A stretch of 64,000 nt of DNA from Fulvivirga imtechensis AK7 (GTDB lineage: Bacteria; Bacteroidota; Bacteroidia; Cytophagales; Cyclobacteriaceae). This document shows positions 60,180-64,000 of this stretch, in pieces. Under the pieces are notes generated by a model. The model searched no databases. It was not told the DNA's origin and saw only the letters and a program-made list of their open reading frames with translations. The stretch is from the NCBI RefSeq assembly GCF_000331535.1, contig NZ_AMZN01000006.1:1-64000 (forward strand), written 5' to 3'. Position 1 is the stretch's first letter. Each line of letters begins with the position of its first letter. The translations under genes and the position numbers were made by a program.

Positions 60180-61841
60180 CTAAAGGTGATGGAGCATCTC
60201 TTGCATATTCTCCTCTTGAGGGAGCATCATCTTTTTCTTGAGCCTGTACTTCAATACCTTTACACTCTCCGGTGTAATGTTGAGCAAACGGCTGATCTCT
60301 TTATTGGTCATTTTCATCCGCAGATAAACACACAGCTTTTGCTCATGGACAGTGAGGCTCGGATACTGGGTCATGAGGTTCTCAAAAAATTGTGGATGTA
60401 CCTGCTCAAAATGTAACTTAATGTGCTGCCAGTCATCAGATAGCTCGATATTATTGTTAATATCACGTGTCAGGTTTTTTAATTCTTTGTTTACTTCTGG
60501 TTCACGATTTTCCTGACTGATCTTCTTTACTTTCGCCTTTAGACCCTGCAGTACTTCATTTTTTTGAGCTATCATCATAGTACTTGATACTACCTGCCGG
60601 TTTTTATATTCCAGGTCCATTTGAAGCTTTTCCTTTTCCAGTATAGCAATCTTTTGTTCAGCCTCATGTTTGATCACCAGTTCATCATTCTTCTTTTTTA
60701 GCAGCTTATTTCGTAGGGTATATGTTACAAAAACGAGCACCAGGCCAATACAAAAGAGTATAGCAGAGGCTATGGCCCAATATATAATAGTTTGGTGCAA
60801 AGATTTCTCTTCTTCAAGCTGAGCGATTTTAATTGATTTCAGTTTTGTTTCATACTTGGCCTCCATCTCAGCCATTTGGTTAAACATATCCTTATGCAGG
60901 ATACTGTCCTGCCAGTTGGCCTTCTGACTGTAAGCTTCCAGAGCGGATCTGTAATCACCCATGCTTTCGTAAATGGACGTCAGCGCTCCGTACCCATCCC
61001 TTAAGTACACCTGAAAATTGTTTCTCTTAGCCAGCGTTATTCCACTGTTCACTGCCTCCAGAGCCTCCTCATATCGCTTAAGCGCATTGTAAACTTTCCC
61101 CCTGTTGAGTAAGCGTACACATGTAATATAATCCAGGCCGGAACGCTGAGAGGCTTCGAGTGCTTTATCGATTTTCTCAAGGCTCTTCTCGTATTCACCT
61201 ATTTCAGAATATAACTCCGACAGATTTCCTTCGGTATTGGCTATAGCCGTATCGTTCTTTGTTTCATATCCAATTGCTAAGGCTTTCTCATAACTTTCCT
61301 CGGCTTTATCATACTGGGCAAGGGCGCGGTACATGATGCCTAAATTGTTGTAAGTGATACCCACCCCTTTATGATCGCCTCGCTGCTGATCTATAAGCAG
61401 GCTTTGTTCCAGGCTTTCTATAGCTTTATCGTAAAGTCGTTGTACAAAATAGATGTAGGACAAATTATTGTATATGGCCGATTTTTTCACCAGGTCATTT
61501 GATTCTTCTGCTACATTCAGTGCCAGTAGAAAGTTTTCAAGAGCTGCTTCAAGATTTCCTTCTGTTGAGTAAGCCACTCCCAAATAATTATAAGCTTTAT
61601 AAATATATGAGGGGTCACTATTTCTTTTTGCAAGCTCCAACAGTTGCTTTGCCAGACTTTTTACTGTATCAGGCGCTTCTTTTCGGTAGTACTCTATAAT
61701 ATTTCTTAGCGCCAGGAGCTTCTCTTCCTGGCTTTGGGCCTGGTCAAAGATATTTTGAAGTGAATCAGACTGAACTCCATAGCATGGTAGGCCAAAGATG
61801 AGCCCTAGAACGAATAAATAGACGGGTGTAAGCCTGGGCAT
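60180..61841 (-). CDS. TPR-containing membrane protein with LuxR-type DNA-binding end
   Basis: A 553-residue protein. A signal peptide (Y-L-F-V-L-G-L-I-F-G-L-P) leads into about seven TPR repeats (about 40-310), a membrane helix (about 354-376), a charged coiled coil (about 380-460) and a C-terminal helix-turn-helix with M-T-N-K-E-I-S-R-L-L-N-I-T-P-E-S-V-K (about 510-530). This is the common Bacteroidota layout in which a periplasmic TPR sensor is tied to a cytoplasmic DNA-binding domain. It may control the two FN3 lipoprotein genes that follow it. Confidence 0.85.
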   Translation of the reverse strand: MPRLTPVYLFVLGLIFGLPCYGVQSDSLQNIFDQAQSQEEKLLALRNIIEYYRKEAPDTVKSLAKQLLELAKRNSDPSYIYKAYNYLGVAYSTEGNLEAALENFLLALNVAEESNDLVKKSAIYNNLSYIYFVQRLYDKAIESLEQSLLIDQQRGDHKGVGITYNNLGIMYRALAQYDKAEESYEKALAIGYETKNDTAIANTEGNLSELYSEIGEYEKSLEKIDKALEASQRSGLDYITCVRLLNRGKVYNALKRYEEALEAVNSGITLAKRNNFQVYLRDGYGALTSIYESMGDYRSALEAYSQKANWQDSILHKDMFNQMAEMEAKYETKLKSIKIAQLEEEKSLHQTIIYWAIASAILFCIGLVLVFVTYTLRNKLLKKKNDELVIKHEAEQKIAILEKEKLQMDLEYKNRQVVSSTMMIAQKNEVLQGLKAKVKKISQENREPEVNKELKNLTRDINNNIELSDDWQHIKLHFEQVHPQFFENLMTQYPSLTVHEQKLCVYLRMKMTNKEISRLLNITPESVKVLKYRLKKKMMLPQEENMQEMLHHL

Positions 61842-62589
61842 AAAAATCTGGTTGTAACATACAATAATAAAAAGAAAAACGATATGACGGTAGACAAAAT
61901 TTTGGTTTTAACATATTGCAGAGGAAGGTGGGAAGGCCGAAGTCGGAAGACGGAAGATCGGAGTCGGAAGTGTAATGGATAGTGATCGGTATTCGTTGAT
62001 CGGTGTGATCAGTAGGTTCATTAAACATGCACTCTCCTCATGGGAGACTCCTAAGGCCCTCCAAAGGGGGAAAATTATAAATCAAATTATCGTGAACTTT
62101 ATTAGTACTGTCCTCCGCTGGCGGAGGTGGCCAAAGGCCGGAGGTGGAGAAACGCACCCAGGAGGAGAGTTGTGCACGTGTTTTCGATGCAAACTCATCT
62201 TTCACTCAACTAGCAACAATGAAAGACCGAAGATCGAAGACCAGAGTCGGAAGACGGAAATCCGAGGTGTTAATCGGGTATTCGGTGATTGGTGCAGTAG
62301 TGTCATTCCGTTTTGTGTGTTTTGAAACAAAAAATTCTGTCTTAGGAGGAGATACAGAGCTGGGCCTGGGAAGCCTGAAATCAAAAGCCGTTATGAGATA
62401 ATTGAACTTTGATATCGAGTAGCGAATGCCTGCTTTACTAAGCCTGAAAGGACTAGTAAAACTGTTCCTGGCAATGAAGTGCAATAATAGTGATAAGTGG
62501 TCTGTGGCGTGCTTTTTGTTCAAGCAACAAACATCCACTAAATATTAATTGTAAGTGACAGTCTTATACCAACGAGATGTTAAAAAATG
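61842..62589. other. Repeat-rich spacer without genes
   Basis: About 750 bases with no convincing gene. It contains GAAGNCNGAAG-type runs (61927-61970 and 62222-62262) that are the complement of the motif at 13600-13620, and GC-rich small hairpins such as CCTCCGC-TGG-CGGAGG near 62115 and GGCCAAAGGCC near 62129. Short open frames here are made of these repeats and are not supported as genes. Confidence 0.65.
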
Positions 62590-62619
62590 AGGCTGTCTCC
62601 ACACAGGAGAGCAGCCTCG
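62590..62619 (-). terminator. Terminator of the BLUF gene
   Basis: GAGGCTG-TCTCC and GGAGA-G-CAGCCTC form a 12-bp stem with one bulge; on the minus strand it is followed by CATTTTTTAA, a proper U-tract. It lies 25 bases after the BLUF stop. Confidence 0.8.
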
Positions 62620-62643
62620 TAACCAGCTATATGTAAAACTATT

Positions 62644-63063
62644 TTATTTAAAGAATTTCCTCATAAGATCAACGGTTTTGTTAGCGTCATGCTTATTGCC
62701 TGAAAGGATTGATCTGAATTCTTCCCGCTCATTGGGGGCAAGCTGTGTTTTAAAATCAAAATCATTACCATCAAAGTTCCGGGCACCCATTTGCCAACTC
62801 GGGAATATTCTGCTGTCCAATTTTCCACTGGTGATCATCACAACATTCTTGTGTCTTTGATCCTCTTTGATTTTGTCATATAGGGCGATTATCTTTTTGT
62901 ATGCTCCTTCCAGGTACTGCACAAAGTGCGTTTTGGAATAAAGAAGTACGCCCGTGATGTCATCGTCATGGTTATTCCTTTTACAGGAAGCCAATATTTT
63001 CTGAATTTCTTCCTCTGTACATGAGGATGTTCGCAATGAAACGTAAACTAATTGTGATAACAT
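62644..63063 (-). CDS. BLUF-domain blue-light photoreceptor
   Basis: A 139-residue protein consisting of a BLUF domain, which binds FAD and senses blue light. The key Tyr is in L-V-Y-V-S near residue 7, the Asn near residue 30 (K-R-N-N), the G-V-L-L-Y motif follows, the flavin-contacting Gln is in V-Q-Y-L-E-G near residue 50, and S-W-Q-M-G supplies the mobile Trp/Met region. There is no output domain, so it must act by binding a partner. The stretch 63064-63245 upstream is AT-rich and gene-free. Confidence 0.92.
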   Translation of the reverse strand: MLSQLVYVSLRTSSCTEEEIQKILASCKRNNHDDDITGVLLYSKTHFVQYLEGAYKKIIALYDKIKEDQRHKNVVMITSGKLDSRIFPSWQMGARNFDGNDFDFKTQLAPNEREEFRSILSGNKHDANKTVDLMRKFFK

Positions 63064-63245
63064 AAAAGTGATGTTTAAAATGACATAGTTTTAAAACCTG
63101 GTTAGGAAGAAATACGGCACAAGATACATTTTGTTTAATAAAAATTAAAATTTATTAAACAAAAATTTTTTACACAATAACGAACACAACGAATCAGGTC
63201 ATGTTTTCTATATAAAAGGAATTTGTTAGCGTTAGTGATGTAGCA

Positions 63246-63384
63246 GGAAAACTCTGTGACTTTAAGAAGATATCAGCATAAAATTCACCTTACGCAGCCA
63301 ATCCGGCAAAGCAAGGTTTACACTGCAAAAGTGGAGTATTGTGCATTGATGAGCGCTTTTATTATCGCATTGGCGGTATATAGA
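63246..63384. repeat. Structured dispersed repeat, degraded copy 3
   Basis: GGAAAACTCT, CTTTAAGAA, GCAAAAGTGGAG, GATGAGCGCTTTTAT and CGCATTGGCG occur in the same order as in copies 1 and 2, but the arms are no longer perfect. Confidence 0.55.
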
Positions 63385-63447
63385 GTTTGCTGGGGGGAGA
63401 GGTAGCGGTATCACTCTCCTATTTTCATTTGAGTAAGGAGGTTAATT

Positions 63448-64000
63448 ATGGAGTATACACTTGTAACTGGTGCAAGTAGGGGTATTGGATTGGCATTGGC
63501 GATGGAATGTGCCAGACGCAAAATGAATGTCATACTGATTTCCTTAGAAGGTGAAGGGCTTTCCTGTGTGGCAAAAAAATTAAAGTCAAAGTATGATGTT
63601 TCCATACATTATAAAGAATTGGATCTGGCGCAAAAGCGTAATATTAATCATCTGTTTGATTGGTGTGTCGCTAAAGAATTTTCCATAAACATGCTGGTAA
63701 ATAATGCCGGTTACAGCACACAGAAGGCCTTTCAGGATTGTGATTTGGAGGAACATACCAGGTGTTTGAAAGTAAATGTGGAAGTTCTTGTCTTAATGTG
63801 CGCTAAATTCCTGCCTTTATTAAAAAGACATAACCGATCTTATATCCTCAATTTGGGAAGCATTGCTTCTTTCATGCATATTCCCTATAAAGCGCTTTAT
63901 TCTGCATCGAAGAATTTTGTGATGGCGCTGTCTAATGCTCTTAACCATGAGGTGGGTAAAGAAGGAGTGGTTGTAAGTTGTCTATGTCCAGGCCCAACGA
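63448..64000 (+). CDS. Short-chain dehydrogenase/reductase (partial)
   Basis: The first 184 codons of an SDR-family oxidoreductase that runs past the window end. The nucleotide-binding motif T-G-A-S-R-G-I-G is near residue 7, N-N-A-G near residue 88, and the catalytic Ser and Y-S-A-S-K near residues 141-155, followed by C-P-G-P-T. A good ribosome site AAGGAGG (63435-63441) precedes the ATG. Substrate unknown; the SDR classic form binds NAD(P). Confidence 0.9.
   Translation, partial: MEYTLVTGASRGIGLALAMECARRKMNVILISLEGEGLSCVAKKLKSKYDVSIHYKELDLAQKRNINHLFDWCVAKEFSINMLVNNAGYSTQKAFQDCDLEEHTRCLKVNVEVLVLMCAKFLPLLKRHNRSYILNLGSIASFMHIPYKALYSASKNFVMALSNALNHEVGKEGVVVSCLCPGPT

Noticed and set aside
61975-62538. 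Several overlapping short frames on both strands
   Set aside because: They consist of GAAGAC-type repeats and GC-rich hairpins shared with other spacers; composition is not protein-like.

Overview
The window looks like a chromosome segment of a free-living Bacteroidota bacterium, most likely of the order Cytophagales. The genus cannot be fixed from the sequence. Evidence: two secreted chitinases end in type IX secretion (T9SS) sorting domains, there is a periplasmic beta-propeller (Reg_prop/Y_Y_Y) histidine kinase, secreted proteins carry FN3-like modules ending in T-Y-Y-V-R-A-Y-A, lipoproteins are plentiful, and short boilerplate repeats recur between genes. I saw no rRNA, tRNA, CRISPR array or intact insertion sequence.

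Layout. 0-3 kb: an EamA permease and a GH3-family adenylate-forming protein. 3-11.3 kb: an HI0933-type flavoprotein, two multidomain GH18 chitinases sharing CBM5/12 and Ig-like modules, and an M57 HExxH metallopeptidase, then two decayed XRE antitoxin relics. 12-20.6 kb: a barrel-like protein, a metallophosphoesterase lipoprotein, a SpoIIAA-like protein, type II NADH dehydrogenase, a FadL-type channel, an SGNH hydrolase, split LigD phosphoesterase and polymerase modules, and a Cu/Zn superoxide dismutase. 20.6-28 kb: an MlaE-MlaF-MlaD lipid transport operon, a DCC protein, a PIG-L deacetylase, a 46-residue membrane protein and a sodium:solute symporter. 28-32 kb: the propeller histidine kinase and a 5'-truncated second kinase.

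32-44 kb is a defence island that replaces the missing half of that kinase. It holds a WYL regulator, divergent from DUF3825 - Mod methyltransferase - DinD - Res helicase/nuclease, then two overlapping small genes, then a Pycsar operon (membrane effector and class III cyclase) with a third gene encoding an E2 ubiquitin-conjugase-like protein with a SEC-C-like knuckle. A nearly identical dyad (ATGCA-N7-TGCAT) lies at the same distance from a promoter-like TTTG in front of both the WYL/DUF3825 divergent pair and the Pycsar operon. I infer that one WYL regulator controls the whole island. The Mod gene also has three perfect inverted repeats (17, 20 and 11 bp arms) inside its target-recognition region.

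44-64 kb: lipoproteins, a VWA-domain protein, a peroxiredoxin-like protein, a TerB-like protein, PEP carboxylase, an ArfB-type rescue factor, three secreted proteins of unknown function, two paralogous FN3 plus YWKNG-repeat lipoproteins beside a TPR/LuxR-type regulator, a BLUF photoreceptor, and a short-chain dehydrogenase cut by the window end. A structured dispersed repeat (about 150 bp, three copies) and several smaller repeated elements occupy the spacers.
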